Source: Herbidospora cretacea (GTDB taxonomy: Bacteria; Actinomycetota; Actinomycetes; Streptosporangiales; Streptosporangiaceae). Taken from it: DNA of 64,000 nucleotides. Positions 7,376 through 15,490 of this stretch are shown piece by piece. The stretch lies in the NCBI RefSeq assembly GCF_001570605.1, contig NZ_BBXG01000006.1:248001-312000 (forward strand), given 5' to 3'. The notes under the pieces are model-generated. The model was not told the DNA's origin, searched no databases, and saw only the letters and a list, made by a program, of their open reading frames with translations. Position 1 is the first letter of the stretch. Each line of letters starts with the position of its first letter. Both the position numbers and the translations under genes were made by a program.

Positions 7376-7981
7376 TCAGAGCCAGCCGTTGCGCTCCGCC
7401 GTCTGGGCGGCCTCGATGCGGTTGCGTACGCCGACCTTGGTGATGGCCGACGACAGGTAGTTGCGGACGGTGCCCTCCGACAGGTGCAGCCGGGTGGCGA
7501 TGTCGGCGATCGTCGCGCCGCCCGACCCGGCCACCAGGACGTCGCGTTCGCGCTGTGACAGCGGGTTCGGGCCGGCGCTGAGCGCCGCCGCGGCCAGCGC
7601 GGGGTCGATGACGCGTTCCCCGGCCACCACCCGGCGGATCGCGGCCGCGAGCTGCTCGGCGGGGCCGTCCTTGATGAGGAAGGCCGAGGCCCCGGCCTCC
7701 ATCGCCCGGCGCAGGTAGCCGGGGCGGCCGAAGGTGGTCAGGATCATGACGTGGCAGCCGGGGACCGCCGCCCGGATCCGGGCCGCCGCCGTCAGCCCGT
7801 CGGCGCCGGGCATCTCGATGTCCAGCAGGGCCACGTCGGGCCTGACCCGCCCGGCCAGGGCCACCGCCTCGTCGCCGTCGGCCGCCTCGGCGACGATCTC
7901 CAGGTCCTCTTCCAGGCCGAGCAGCGCCGCCAGGGCGCCGCGCACCAGATTCTGGTCCTCCGCCAGCATGACCCTGATCAT
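7376..7981 (-). CDS. LuxR/NarL-family response regulator
   Basis: A 201-residue two-domain response regulator: receiver (about 1-120) with acidic pocket Glu8-Asp9, phospho-acceptor Asp54 in ALLDIEMPG, Thr in LTTF and Lys in FLIKDG; C-terminal LuxR helix-turn-helix (about 140-195) with PLSQRERDVL and SEGTVRNYLSSAITKVG. The ATG overlaps the stop of the upstream histidine kinase as ATGA, so the two are a cognate pair. It is the last gene of an ABC ATPase-permease-kinase-regulator operon and probably activates that operon (by analogy with DesKR/YvfTU arrangements). Confidence 0.93.
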   Translation of the reverse strand: MIRVMLAEDQNLVRGALAALLGLEEDLEIVAEAADGDEAVALAGRVRPDVALLDIEMPGADGLTAAARIRAAVPGCHVMILTTFGRPGYLRRAMEAGASAFLIKDGPAEQLAAAIRRVVAGERVIDPALAAAALSAGPNPLSQRERDVLVAGSGGATIADIATRLHLSEGTVRNYLSSAITKVGVRNRIEAAQTAERNGWL

Positions 7982-9099
7982 GAGGGCGACCCTACGGGGA
8001 CCCGGACCAGGACGCGGAACCCGCCGCCGGGCAGCGGGCCCGACTCCACCGTGCCGCCCTCGGCCGAGACCCGTTCGGACAGGCCGGTCAGGCCGTTGCC
8101 CGGGACGTGGTCCTTCGCGGCCCGGCCGTCGTCGCGGATCTCCAACGTGGCCGCGCCCTCGCCGTGGGAGACCTCGATGACGCAGCGGGAGGCGCGGGCG
8201 TGCCGGACGACGTTGGTGACCGACTCGCGGACCGCCCACCCGAACACGCCGTCGGCCGCCTCGGGCAGCGGGCCGCCCGCCATGCGGACCGTGGTGTCGA
8301 CCCCGGCCGCCGCCAGGACCGCCCGCGCCCCGTCGAGCTCCTCGCCCAGCGCCCGCCTGCGGTAGCCGGAGACGACCTCGCGGACGTTGGCCAGCGCCGA
8401 CCGCGCCGCCGTCTCGATGTCCCCGATCTCGCCGATGGCCCGGTCGAGGTCGCGGGCGGCCGTCCGCCGGGCCAGTTCGCTCTTGAGCACGATCAGCGAC
8501 AGGGTGTGGCCGAGCACGTCGTGCAGGTCGCGGGCGATGCGGAGCCGTTCGTCGGCGGCGGCGAGCCGGGCGACCTCGCCGCGGGCCTCGTGCAACTGGG
8601 CCACCAGGGTGCGCGAGTGCCGGAGCGCGACCATCATCAGGCCGAAGGCCAGCACCGTCAGCGCGATCCCCCCGACCATCGGGAGCGGGGCCCCGATCAG
8701 CAGGCCGTCCCCGGCCAGCACGGCCGTCGCCACCGGCACCCCGGCCACGGCCCACCGCAGCGGCAGCGTCATCGTCAGCACGAACACCAGGTAGACCGGC
8801 AGGCCCAGCCATTCGAGCCCGAAGGCCAGCGGCAGCCCCGCCGCCAGCAGCGTGAACGTCGCCGTCACGGCCACCGACCGCACCGTGAACGGATCGTCCC
8901 AGCGGAAGCGGACGAACGCCGCCGCGTAGTACGTCACCACGAAGACGGCCAGGGCCGTCCAGCCCAGCCACTGCCGCGCGCCCTCGTATCCGGTCACCGC
9001 CACCGCGACCGGGATCAGGAACAGCATTCCGAACGACATCCAGAAGGCCCGTTGCAGCAGTTCCGGGCCCTGGACGTCACCGGTGAGAAGTCGGTTCAT
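7978..9099 (-). CDS. Sensor histidine kinase (HisKA_3 type)
   Basis: A 373-residue membrane sensor kinase. The N-terminal half contains five or six hydrophobic segments with no sizeable extracellular loop (DesK-like), then a cytoplasmic HisKA_3 dimerisation domain with His193 in ARDLHDVLGHTLS, and a HATPase_c domain with the N-box VRESVTNVVRHA and G-boxes IRDDGRA and GNGLTGL. The signal is probably sensed in or at the membrane. Its ATG shares one base with the permease stop (TGATG), and its stop overlaps the regulator start. Confidence 0.92.
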   Translation of the reverse strand: MNRLLTGDVQGPELLQRAFWMSFGMLFLIPVAVAVTGYEGARQWLGWTALAVFVVTYYAAAFVRFRWDDPFTVRSVAVTATFTLLAAGLPLAFGLEWLGLPVYLVFVLTMTLPLRWAVAGVPVATAVLAGDGLLIGAPLPMVGGIALTVLAFGLMMVALRHSRTLVAQLHEARGEVARLAAADERLRIARDLHDVLGHTLSLIVLKSELARRTAARDLDRAIGEIGDIETAARSALANVREVVSGYRRRALGEELDGARAVLAAAGVDTTVRMAGGPLPEAADGVFGWAVRESVTNVVRHARASRCVIEVSHGEGAATLEIRDDGRAAKDHVPGNGLTGLSERVSAEGGTVESGPLPGGGFRVLVRVPVGSPS

Positions 9100-9839
9100 C
9101 AGGTCGCGACACTAGCGCGCCGGTAGGCGGCCACCGCGAGCGCGCCCAGCCCGGCCGTCCAGGCGGCCAGCACGAGCGCGGCGGTCAGCGACGGCGCGTG
9201 CCCGGCGGCCACGGCCCGCCCGAGCTCGGCGAACCGGGTCGAGGGCAGCCCTCCGGCGACGTCCCGGATGAACTCCGGCAGCACCGACAGCGGCAGCCAC
9301 ATCCCTCCCGCGATGGCGAGCACGAAGTAGGCGCCCAGGGTGAGCGGCTGGGCGGCGTCCGGCCCGACCAGCGAACCGATGAGGGTGCCGAGTGCGGCGA
9401 ACGGCAGCGTGCCCACCCACAGCAGCGCCGTGATCGCGATCCACTGCGCGGGATCCAGCCGCACGCCCTGGAACACCACCGACGCCAGCCCGACCAGGAC
9501 CACGGCCGGCAGCCCCAGCGACATGGCGGCGAGGGTCTTCACGACGATCACCGTGCCGGGCTTCAGCGGGGTCACCCGCAGTTGCCGCAGCCACCCGCTG
9601 CGGCGTTCGGCGGCCAGCCGCACGCCCGTGGTCATCAGCGTCGCGCCGAGCGCGCCGTAGGAGGCCATCGACACCATGATGTCGACGGAGGAGGTCAGCC
9701 CGGTGACGGGGTCGGGGCGGTCACCGTCGAAGATGCCCGACCACAGGAGGTAGAAGCCGACCGGCACGGCCAGCGTGAAGAACAGGTAGTGGCGGTCGCG
9801 CAGGACCTGGAGCAGTTCGACCCGGAGATAGCTCAGCAT
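9099..9839 (-). CDS. ABC-2 type transporter permease
   Basis: A 246-residue integral membrane protein with six predicted helices and the ABC-2 pattern (an N-terminal RVELLQVLRDRHYLFFTLAVPVGFYLLW, central TTGVRLAAERRSGWLRQLRVTPL, and a C-terminal helix ending AAYRRASVAT). It pairs with the upstream ATPase to form an exporter, probably for a drug-like compound or lipid; substrate unknown. Only 12 bases separate it from the ATPase gene. Confidence 0.9.
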   Translation of the reverse strand: MLSYLRVELLQVLRDRHYLFFTLAVPVGFYLLWSGIFDGDRPDPVTGLTSSVDIMVSMASYGALGATLMTTGVRLAAERRSGWLRQLRVTPLKPGTVIVVKTLAAMSLGLPAVVLVGLASVVFQGVRLDPAQWIAITALLWVGTLPFAALGTLIGSLVGPDAAQPLTLGAYFVLAIAGGMWLPLSVLPEFIRDVAGGLPSTRFAELGRAVAAGHAPSLTAALVLAAWTAGLGALAVAAYRRASVAT

Positions 9840-9851
9840 GAGGGGTGCCTT

Positions 9852-10736
9852 TCAGAGGTCGGCGGAGGTCAGGGAGAGGAAGGCGTCCTCCAGCGCGGGG
9901 GTGGTGATCTCCAGGTCGCGGACGGTCAAGCCCGCGCCGTAGAGGGCGGCGACCACGGTGTCCGGGTCGGCGGTGCGCAGGGTGGCGACGTCGCCGGTCA
10001 CCTCCACGGCGGTCACCCCGGGGAGCCGTTCGAGCCCGGCGGCGGGCCGGCCGCCCAGCGTGAACCGCACGGTCCGGCCGCCGGCCCGCTGTTTGATCTC
10101 GGCGGGCGTGGCGTCGGCGACGATCCGACCGCGCGCCACGACGACCACGCGGTCGGCGTTCTCGTCGGCCTCGTCCAGGTGGTGGGTGGCGAACAGGACC
10201 GTCCGGCCGCCCGCCGCGTAACGGCGGATGGCCGCCCAGAAGGCCCGCCGGGCCTCCACGTCGAGCGCGGCGGTCGGCTCGTCGAGGACGAGCACCTCCG
10301 GCGCCCCGGCGACCGCCATGGCGAACCGCACCCGCTGCGCCTGCCCGCCGGACAGCCGCCCGGCCCTCCGCCCGGCCAGGTCGGTCAGCCCGGCGAGCTC
10401 CAGCACCTCGTCCAGCGGCATCGGCCGGGGGTAGAGCCCGCCCACGAACCCGACGACCTCCCGCACGGTCAGGTTCGGCACCAGGTCGCCCTGCTGGATC
10501 ATGGCCCCGACCAGCCCTTCGGCCGCGGCCTGGGAGGGGTTCCTCCCGAACAGCTCGACCCGCCCGCCGTCGGGCGTGACGAGGCCGAGCATCATGCCGA
10601 TCAGGGTGCTCTTCCCGGCCCCGTTGGGCCCGAGGACCGCCACCACCTGCCCGGCGGGCACCCGCAGGCTCACCCCCTCGACGGCCCGCACGGTCCCGAA
10701 GCTCCTGGCCACACCTTCGACGTTGATCGCATCCAT
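9852..10736 (-). CDS. ABC transporter ATP-binding protein
   Basis: A 294-residue ATPase: Walker A GPNGAGKS at residues 36-43, Q-loop MIQQGDL, signature LSGGQAQRV, Walker B VLVLDEPTAALD and switch His in FATHHLDEAD. The C-terminal 80 residues form the accessory domain seen in DrrA/CcmA-type exporters. First gene of the four-gene operon. Antibiotic-efflux or lantibiotic-immunity transporters often share this layout with a dedicated two-component system, so a stress-induced exporter is plausible (inference). Confidence 0.93.
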   Translation of the reverse strand: MDAINVEGVARSFGTVRAVEGVSLRVPAGQVVAVLGPNGAGKSTLIGMMLGLVTPDGGRVELFGRNPSQAAAEGLVGAMIQQGDLVPNLTVREVVGFVGGLYPRPMPLDEVLELAGLTDLAGRRAGRLSGGQAQRVRFAMAVAGAPEVLVLDEPTAALDVEARRAFWAAIRRYAAGGRTVLFATHHLDEADENADRVVVVARGRIVADATPAEIKQRAGGRTVRFTLGGRPAAGLERLPGVTAVEVTGDVATLRTADPDTVVAALYGAGLTVRDLEITTPALEDAFLSLTSADL

Positions 10737-10809
10737 GGCGACAACGGTAGAAAGGCCGGATTCGCGAAAGTAGTGAAGCTTGTCGGGCGATCACCCTGAC
10801 ATAAGTCAC

Positions 10810-10841
10810 ATGCCCGGCTCCCCGTGGCGGGGGCCGGGCAT
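10810..10841 (-). terminator. Terminator after the phospholipase A2 gene
   Basis: ATGCCCGGCTCCCC (10810-10823) pairs with GGGGGCCGGGCAT (10829-10841), one bulge, short loop, starting about 14 bases beyond the phospholipase stop on the minus strand. It also separates this gene from the start of the ABC operon. Confidence 0.75.
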
Positions 10842-10854
10842 CAAGAGGGGAGGG

Positions 10855-11376
10855 TCACGCGTCGGCGGGCTGCGCCGCCTGCTCGGCGGTCCGGCGGACC
10901 TGCTCGATCTGCGCCTCGGTGACGGTGAGGGAGCCGAACTCCTTGACGGCCTGGTAATAGGTCCAGGCGAGGCCGTTGCAGGTGTTGCGGGGGATGGTGG
11001 AATACGTCGAGCAGATCTGCTTCATGTCGTAGTAGAACGCGTCGTCGATGCGCGACTTGTTCGCCGGGAACTGGCCCACGACCTTGTAGTTGCGGTAACC
11101 GAAGTCATGGCGGCGGCACGGCATTCTGAAGTCGAATCCGAGCGGCTGGTCGGGGCTGGTCGAGCAGAGGTCGGTCGACCAGTCGAAGGCGTAGTCGGCC
11201 CAGGCGCCCTGGTTCTGCCAGGCCGCGCGCCAGCTGCTGGCGCCGGCGGCGGTGGGCTGGCTGAAGGTGGAAAGTGCGTTGAGCTTTTCCTGCAGCGTCA
11301 CCGCGTATGCAGGGGATGTTAATCCGAGTAATGTGGCGAGAGAGAGGGCGCCGAATGCGAGCGATCGCTTGACCAT
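10855..11376 (-). CDS. Secreted prokaryotic phospholipase A2
   Basis: A 173-residue small secreted enzyme that hydrolyses the sn-2 acyl bond of phospholipids. Signal peptide: MVKR, hydrophobic core, cleavage after PAYA (about residue 25). The catalytic helix CRRHDFGYRNY holds the His-Asp pair, and the Asp in SRIDDAFYYDM is the second conserved acidic residue. The cysteines around LCSTS, PCRRHD, QICSTY and NTCNG suit the two disulfides of the Streptomyces violaceoruber-type enzyme. ATG 11376 follows AAGGAAGAG; the 41-residue longer reading lacks a signal peptide at its start. Confidence 0.9.
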   Translation of the reverse strand: MVKRSLAFGALSLATLLGLTSPAYAVTLQEKLNALSTFSQPTAAGASSWRAAWQNQGAWADYAFDWSTDLCSTSPDQPLGFDFRMPCRRHDFGYRNYKVVGQFPANKSRIDDAFYYDMKQICSTYSTIPRNTCNGLAWTYYQAVKEFGSLTVTEAQIEQVRRTAEQAAQPADA

Positions 11377-11659
11377 GGGGCTCTTCCTTTGTTCGAGGGA
11401 AACCTCAGTGGCACTGGCCTGCCTGCACCACAATGAGGGGAAGCCCCTTCCGGCGCCCGCACAACTCTTCATCAAGAACGCTGCAGATTTCACGAACAAT
11501 CGCTCTTTACAAAGCCACCCCTATTCTGTCATCCGCACGGGCGAAGACCGGCACCATGGGTTTTTGCGAATACGCCATCGCCGACCCCTATCTCGGTCCG
11601 ATCTCGCGAATCCCGGGTGGCTGTCCGGCCCGATCCTGTCGGTGGCCGGGTGCACCATG

Positions 11660-11734
11660 GCGGGCCTAGCCATCGGGCGGGCCTGGCCATCGGGCGGGCC
11701 TGGCCATCGGGCGGGCCTGGCCACCGGGCGGGCC
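11660..11734. repeat. 17-bp tandem repeat, four copies plus a partial
   Basis: Unit GCGGGCCTGGCCATCGG at 11660-11676 (one T-to-A... variant CCTAGCC), 11677-11693, 11694-11710 and 11711-11727 (CACCGG variant), then a 7-base partial copy to 11734. The unit length is not a multiple of three, which argues against a coding role. Each unit contains the near-palindrome GGCCTGGCC. Confidence 0.95.
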
Positions 11735-12138
11735 GCGTCGTCCAACGGTGGTCGGGGAAAGCGACATTCGCCCGCTCGACGGGTCGGCGATGGGTCTGGG
11801 GTCCTTTGCGGCAGAGATTCTGTTCTTGCCGACGCCCGCAGGTGATCGAAGACCGCCCGACTCTGAAGCCACGGACCTGCTGGGACGGCCATCCGGTTCT
11901 CGATCCCAGGAGGTACCGCGCGACTGCGTCGACCTGTGTTCTGGCGGGCTTGCCCGGCGGAACCGTAACGGAAGAGGGCCCCGGCAGGCCGCCCGGCGAC
12001 GTGGCCGTCGCCGGTTGTGACGAGCGCAGCGAGGGTTTTCCGAGCGGAGCGAGCCTGCCTTGGAGCGCGAGGGGCTGCTTTCGCGTGGAGCGCGGCGACC
12101 CGGAGCGCCAGCGACCCCGCCTTCGACGTCGCCCCCAC

Positions 12139-12222
12139 ACCGCCTTCGAGCGCGCCTTCGAGCGCGCCTTCGAGCGGGCCTTCGAGCGGGCCTTCGAGCG
12201 GGCCTTCGAGCGGGCCTTCGAG
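12139..12222. repeat. 12-bp tandem repeat, seven copies
   Basis: Unit CGCGCCTTCGAG or CGGGCCTTCGAG repeated without gaps from 12139 to 12222; the first copy is slightly divergent, copies two and three carry CGCG, and the last four carry CGGG, so variants are grouped as expected from recent slippage. Being four codons long, the array stays open in all frames (Ala-Phe-Glu-Arg in one). Confidence 0.95.
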
Positions 12223-12387
12223 CTCGTCGCCGACGCCGCCTTCGACACGCCGGGCCGTGGAATCCCCCCTCCCTGGGGCGGAGTGCGACATGTCCCTGTA
12301 CGACTGATGAATCAGGCCAAATGGTCCGTCGGGTTGAAAGTCGCGTGCAAGGGCCCTGGTTATGCTGGCCGTGGGGGTGACACCTAT

Positions 12388-12831
12388 ATGGCTAAGGCCG
12401 GGCCCACCGACCCCGACGTCGATCCGAAGACGCCGGTCGCGGTGGACAACAGTGGAATCAGGGGACGGTACGACCGTTTCCGCGCGACCCGCACGGGCGC
12501 TCTGACCCTGAAGATCGTGGTCGGCACGATCGGTGGGGCCATGGTGATCGGCGGGCTCATCATGGTGCCGTTCCCCGGGCCGGGCTGGCTCGTGGTGTTC
12601 GCGGGGCTGGCCCTGCTGGCGACCGAGTTCAGCTGGGCCCACCGGGTGCTGGAGTTCGCCAAGCGCTACGTGACCATGGCGACCGACTGGCTGAAGCGGC
12701 AGAACTGGGCGGTCCGGATCATCGCCGGCGTCCTGACGTTCGCGCTGGCCTTCCTGATCGTGTGGGTCTGCCTCAAGCTCACGCTGGGCTTCGACATGAT
12801 CGACTACGGCCTGAACTTCGTCAGGTCCTGA
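12388..12831 (+). CDS. PGPGW-motif (TIGR02611-type) membrane protein
   Basis: A 147-residue actinobacterial membrane protein. A hydrophilic N-terminus (about 1-45) precedes two close hydrophobic segments (about 48-85) containing the defining VPFPGPGWLVVFAGLALLATEF, and a third helix at about 115-138. Function unknown; the family is common in actinomycetes. The ATG at 12388 follows GGGGGTG at about 8 bases. The frame is open far upstream through the 12-bp repeats, but that extension is not family-like. Its stop is one base from the convergent M20 gene's stop. Confidence 0.85.
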   Translation: MAKAGPTDPDVDPKTPVAVDNSGIRGRYDRFRATRTGALTLKIVVGTIGGAMVIGGLIMVPFPGPGWLVVFAGLALLATEFSWAHRVLEFAKRYVTMATDWLKRQNWAVRIIAGVLTFALAFLIVWVCLKLTLGFDMIDYGLNFVRS

Positions 12832-12844
12832 GTCAGGTCCTGAG
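12821..12844. repeat. 12-bp tandem duplication at convergent stop codons
   Basis: TCAGGTCCTGAG is repeated exactly (12821-12832, 12833-12844). The plus-strand gene ends in the first copy (TGA 12829-12831) and the minus-strand gene ends in the second (TCA 12833-12835). Confidence 0.95.
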
Positions 12845-14005
12845 CAGGCGCCGCTCCGCGAGGGCGGCCAGCACGCGTGACCCGTCGGCCATCACCGAGT
12901 CGTCGAACTCGGTCTCGGGGGAGTGGTTGGTGGCACAGGTCGCCGGGTCGGCCCCCTTCGCGTGGGCGCCCAGCACGAGGAACGCGCCCGGCACCTCGTC
13001 GAGGACGAACGAGAAGTCCTCCGACCCGGTGGCCGGGCGCGGCATCGTCAGGTAGCGGTCGGCCCCCACCACTTCCGGGACCACCTCGGCGGCGAACGCC
13101 GCCTCGGCCGCGTCGTTGACCGTCACCGGGTAGCCGATCCCGAACGAGCACTCCGCGCGCAGCCCGTGGGCCTCCGCGACGCCCGTCGCCAGCCGGACCA
13201 CCCCTTCCTTGACCTTCGCCCGGGTCTCCGGGGAGAACGCCCGGATCGTCGCCTGGAAGTAGGCCTCGTCCGGAATGATGTTGTCGGCGGTGCCGGCGTG
13301 GAACTGGCCGACGGTGATCACCACCGGGTCGAACACGTCGAAGGCCCGGGTCGTGTACGTCTGCAGCTGGCTCACGATCTCGCACCCCACCTGCACCGGG
13401 TCGAGCGCCCGGTGGGGAGTGGACCCGTGGCCGCCCCGCCCCCGCACCGTCACGTTGAACGTGTCGGCGGCGGCGAGGATCGGGCCGGGCTTGGTGACGA
13501 ACCAGCCGCTGGGCACGATCGCGGAGAAGACGTGGATGCCGTAGGCGGCGGCGACGCGGCTGCCCGAGGCGTCGAGGACCCCCTCGTCGATCATGATCTT
13601 GGCGCCCTCCTGGCCCTCCTCGCCGGGCTGGAACATGAACACGACGTCCCCGGCCAGGTGTTCGCGGCGTTCGGACAGCAGGCGCGCCGCGCCGACGAGC
13701 ATGGCGGTGTGCAGGTCGTGGCCGCAGGCGTGCATGGCGCCGTCGATCGTCGAGCGGTAGTCGACGGGGACGCGTTCCTGGACGGGGAGGGCGTCCATGT
13801 CGCCGCGCAGCAGCACGCTCGGGCCGGGTCTGCCCCCGCGCAGCACGGCGGTGACCGAGGTGAGGCGGGTGCCGGTGGTGATTTCCAGGGGGAGCCCGTC
13901 GAGGGCGGCCAGGACCTTTTCCTGGGTGCGCGGCAGATCGAGGCCGATCTCGGGTTCCCGGTGGATGGAGCGCCGCAGTTCTTCCAGCTCGCCCTGAAAA
14001 GTCAT
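12833..14005 (-). CDS. M20 family amidohydrolase
   Basis: A 390-residue metal-dependent amidohydrolase of the M20D type (hippurate/N-acetyl-amino acid/IAA-conjugate hydrolases). Motifs: RRSIHREPEIGLDLPRT near the N-terminus, LRGDMDALP (Asp ligand), HACGHDLHTAML (Cys/His ligands), QPGEEGQEGA (catalytic Glu) and the C-terminal ATGSEDFSF metal ligand region; a dimerisation/lid domain lies between about 180 and 295. No signal peptide, so cytosolic. It likely cleaves acyl-amino acid conjugates. A good ATG start at 14005; divergent from the small membrane protein gene. Confidence 0.92.
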   Translation of the reverse strand: MTFQGELEELRRSIHREPEIGLDLPRTQEKVLAALDGLPLEITTGTRLTSVTAVLRGGRPGPSVLLRGDMDALPVQERVPVDYRSTIDGAMHACGHDLHTAMLVGAARLLSERREHLAGDVVFMFQPGEEGQEGAKIMIDEGVLDASGSRVAAAYGIHVFSAIVPSGWFVTKPGPILAAADTFNVTVRGRGGHGSTPHRALDPVQVGCEIVSQLQTYTTRAFDVFDPVVITVGQFHAGTADNIIPDEAYFQATIRAFSPETRAKVKEGVVRLATGVAEAHGLRAECSFGIGYPVTVNDAAEAAFAAEVVPEVVGADRYLTMPRPATGSEDFSFVLDEVPGAFLVLGAHAKGADPATCATNHSPETEFDDSVMADGSRVLAALAERRLLRT

Positions 14006-14085
14006 GCCTCATCCTCCGCCGGGTCGAGGGCCGTCTCCAAACCGGCGCGCCTGCCGTCCGCCACCCGTGACAGGCTGTGATTCTT

Positions 14086-14102
14086 GGTGACGCACTGTCA
14101 CC
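14086..14102. promoter_or_regulatory. Inverted repeat GGTGAC-N5-GTCACC upstream of membrane protein
   Basis: A perfect 6-bp dyad (14086-14091, 14097-14102) in the divergent gap between the amidohydrolase and the small membrane protein gene, ending five bases before the GGGAGGGG ribosome-binding site. Candidate operator. Confidence 0.35.
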
Positions 14103-14119
14103 ATCATGGGAGGGGAATC

Positions 14120-14638
14120 ATGATTGTCTCGCTTGCCCTCGCGGCGCTGCTCTCCGGCGGTGTCTCCGTCACCATCGACAACGGCGTGACCGAGCTGTCC
14201 GGCCGGGTGGAGTACACGGTCGAGGTGGTCAACCGGGAGCCCCGGCCGGTCAGGGCCGACGTGCGGATCGCGTTCCCCGCCGGGCTCACCGGGCTGCGCG
14301 CCGAGGGCGCGACCCTGGCGACCGACTACGCGGGCTGGGAGGCGCTGCTGCCGACCGGCACCAGCACGTTCCGGCTGAGCGGCCGGGCCGGGACCGGCGC
14401 TCCCTCCGACGCGGTGGCCGCCACGGCCTGCGTCTACCTGGAGAACCCGACCCGGCCCGAGGTCTGCGCCAGCGACATCGACACGATGGGGCCCAAGGGC
14501 GACTGGAGCGTGCTCGGGGTGGTGGCGCTGCTGCTGGCGCTGATCGGGGCCGGGGGCGCGGCCTGGCTGCTGCTGCGGACGCGGCGTGCCGTCACGGACC
14601 TTTCCGCGCCGTCGGACCGGGAGCCGGAGCGCGTCTGA
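14120..14638 (+). CDS. Small exported membrane-anchored protein, unknown function
   Basis: A 172-residue protein with an N-terminal signal peptide (MIVSLALAALLSGG), an extracytoplasmic beta-rich domain of about 115 residues (VEYTVEVVNREPRPVRADVRI resembles DUF11-type conserved repeats), two Cys in ATACVYL and EVCASD that could form a disulfide, and a C-terminal helix VLGVVALLLALIGAGGAAWLLL with a basic tail. Type I membrane topology is predicted. The start ATG 14120 follows GGGAGGGG. Its last 47 bases overlap the 3' end of kce on the other strand. Confidence 0.75.
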   Translation: MIVSLALAALLSGGVSVTIDNGVTELSGRVEYTVEVVNREPRPVRADVRIAFPAGLTGLRAEGATLATDYAGWEALLPTGTSTFRLSGRAGTGAPSDAVAATACVYLENPTRPEVCASDIDTMGPKGDWSVLGVVALLLALIGAGGAAWLLLRTRRAVTDLSAPSDREPERV

Positions 14639-15446
14639 TCCCCAGGAACGCGCGCGCCTCCGCGGTGGACATGGGCGGGCGCTGGGCCAGGCGGGCCGCC
14701 TCGGCCGCGCGGGCGACGAGCTCCTCGTTGCCGCGCACCGGGCGGCCCTTGGCGTAGGTCAGGGTGTCCTCCATGCCGACCCGCAGGTGGCCGCCGCCGG
14801 CCAGGGCGGCGAACATGACGCGGAGCGACTCGCGGCCGATCCCGGTCGCCGACCAGGTGGCCTCGGGCGGGAGCAGGCTCACCGCGGCGGCGACCGTGCG
14901 GAGGTCGCCGGTGAAGCCGCCCGGCACGCCCATGACCAGGTCACAGTGGACCCGGCCGCCGGACGGCGGGCCGAAGCGGTCGAGCAGGCGGTTCATGGTG
15001 GCGACGTGGCCGAGGTCGAACAGCTCGAACTCGGGCACGATCCCCCTGGCCTGGGTCTCCTGGTAGAGCTCGGCCACGAAGCCCCACGGGTTCATGAAGA
15101 CGTCGTCGCCGAAGTTCACGGTGCCGCAGGTGAGGGAGCAGGCGTCCGGTCCGGCGTCCAGCACCTTCAGCCGATCCGGGTACGGATCGTGCACCGACCC
15201 GCCCGTGGAGAGCTGGACGACCAGGTCGGTCTCCCGCAGCGCGGCCACCGTCTCGGTCAGCAGTCCCAGGTCCAGCGTGGGTTCCGCCCGGGAGTCCCTG
15301 ATGTGGACGTGGACCACCGCCGCCCCCGCCGCCTCGCACGCCCTGGCCGTGGCGACCAGTTCGCCGAGGGTCACCGGGAGGGCGGGCACGTCGGCCTTGG
15401 CCGATTCGGCCCCGGTCGGCGCGACCGTGATGAGCGTGCTGGGCAT
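14592..15446 (-). CDS. kce: 3-keto-5-aminohexanoate cleavage enzyme
   Basis: A 284-residue BKACE (DUF849) TIM-barrel metalloenzyme. It converts 3-keto-5-aminohexanoate and acetyl-CoA into 3-aminobutyryl-CoA and acetoacetate. The metal-binding pair HVH is at residues 46-48 with Arg50, ELFDLGH lies at 141-147, and the third ligand candidate is Glu226 in VGMEDT. BKACE enzymes are substrate-diverse, but the divergent kdd-kamDE-kal operon fixes the likely substrate. On the minus strand TTGTCC and CAATAT with 18-base spacing end about 6 bases before the ATG at 15446, consistent with a leaderless mRNA (inference); the longer 296-residue reading would start inside that promoter. Confidence 0.88.
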   Translation of the reverse strand: MPSTLITVAPTGAESAKADVPALPVTLGELVATARACEAAGAAVVHVHIRDSRAEPTLDLGLLTETVAALRETDLVVQLSTGGSVHDPYPDRLKVLDAGPDACSLTCGTVNFGDDVFMNPWGFVAELYQETQARGIVPEFELFDLGHVATMNRLLDRFGPPSGGRVHCDLVMGVPGGFTGDLRTVAAAVSLLPPEATWSATGIGRESLRVMFAALAGGGHLRVGMEDTLTYAKGRPVRGNEELVARAAEAARLAQRPPMSTAEARAFLGIRRAPAPGPTARKGP

Positions 15447-15490
15447 ATCGGGATATTGCCCCCTTGTTCCCGGGCGGGACAAGATGCTTT

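Larger units (their letters stand above)
11377..12387. other. 1-kb intergenic region with two tandem-repeat arrays, no convincing gene
   Basis: Between the divergently oriented phospholipase and PGPGW-protein genes no reading frame shows a recognisable domain. Open frames crossing it owe their length to G+C bias and to the repeats. It holds a 17-bp array (11660-11734), a 12-bp array (12139-12222), and GAGCGCAGCGAG/GAGCGGAGCGAG-type short repeats near 12020-12050. The phospholipase promoter must lie in the first part. A Lys-Arg-Ser-rich minus-strand frame (SKAR repeats) is considered spurious. Confidence 0.6.

Noticed and set aside
7376-8971. 531-residue frame fusing part of the kinase region to the response regulator
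   Set aside because: The upstream half is a shadow of the histidine kinase gene read in another frame; the regulator has its own ATG at 7981.
11740-12010. tRNA-like GGTTCTCGATCCC segment
   Set aside because: No matching acceptor, D or anticodon stems could be placed around it.
11660-12222. Possible CRISPR or CRISPR-like array
   Set aside because: The repeats are directly adjacent with no spacers, the units are too short (17 and 12 bases), and no cas genes are present.
11529-12248. Minus-strand reading frame with SKAR repeats, resembling a basic DNA-binding protein
   Set aside because: Its repeats come from the 12-bp array, which is open in every frame, and the rest shows no domain or normal codon pattern.
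11617-12387. Long N-terminal extension of the PGPGW protein with AFER repeats
   Set aside because: The extension crosses both tandem arrays, has no family similarity, and a good start with ribosome-binding site exists at 12388.
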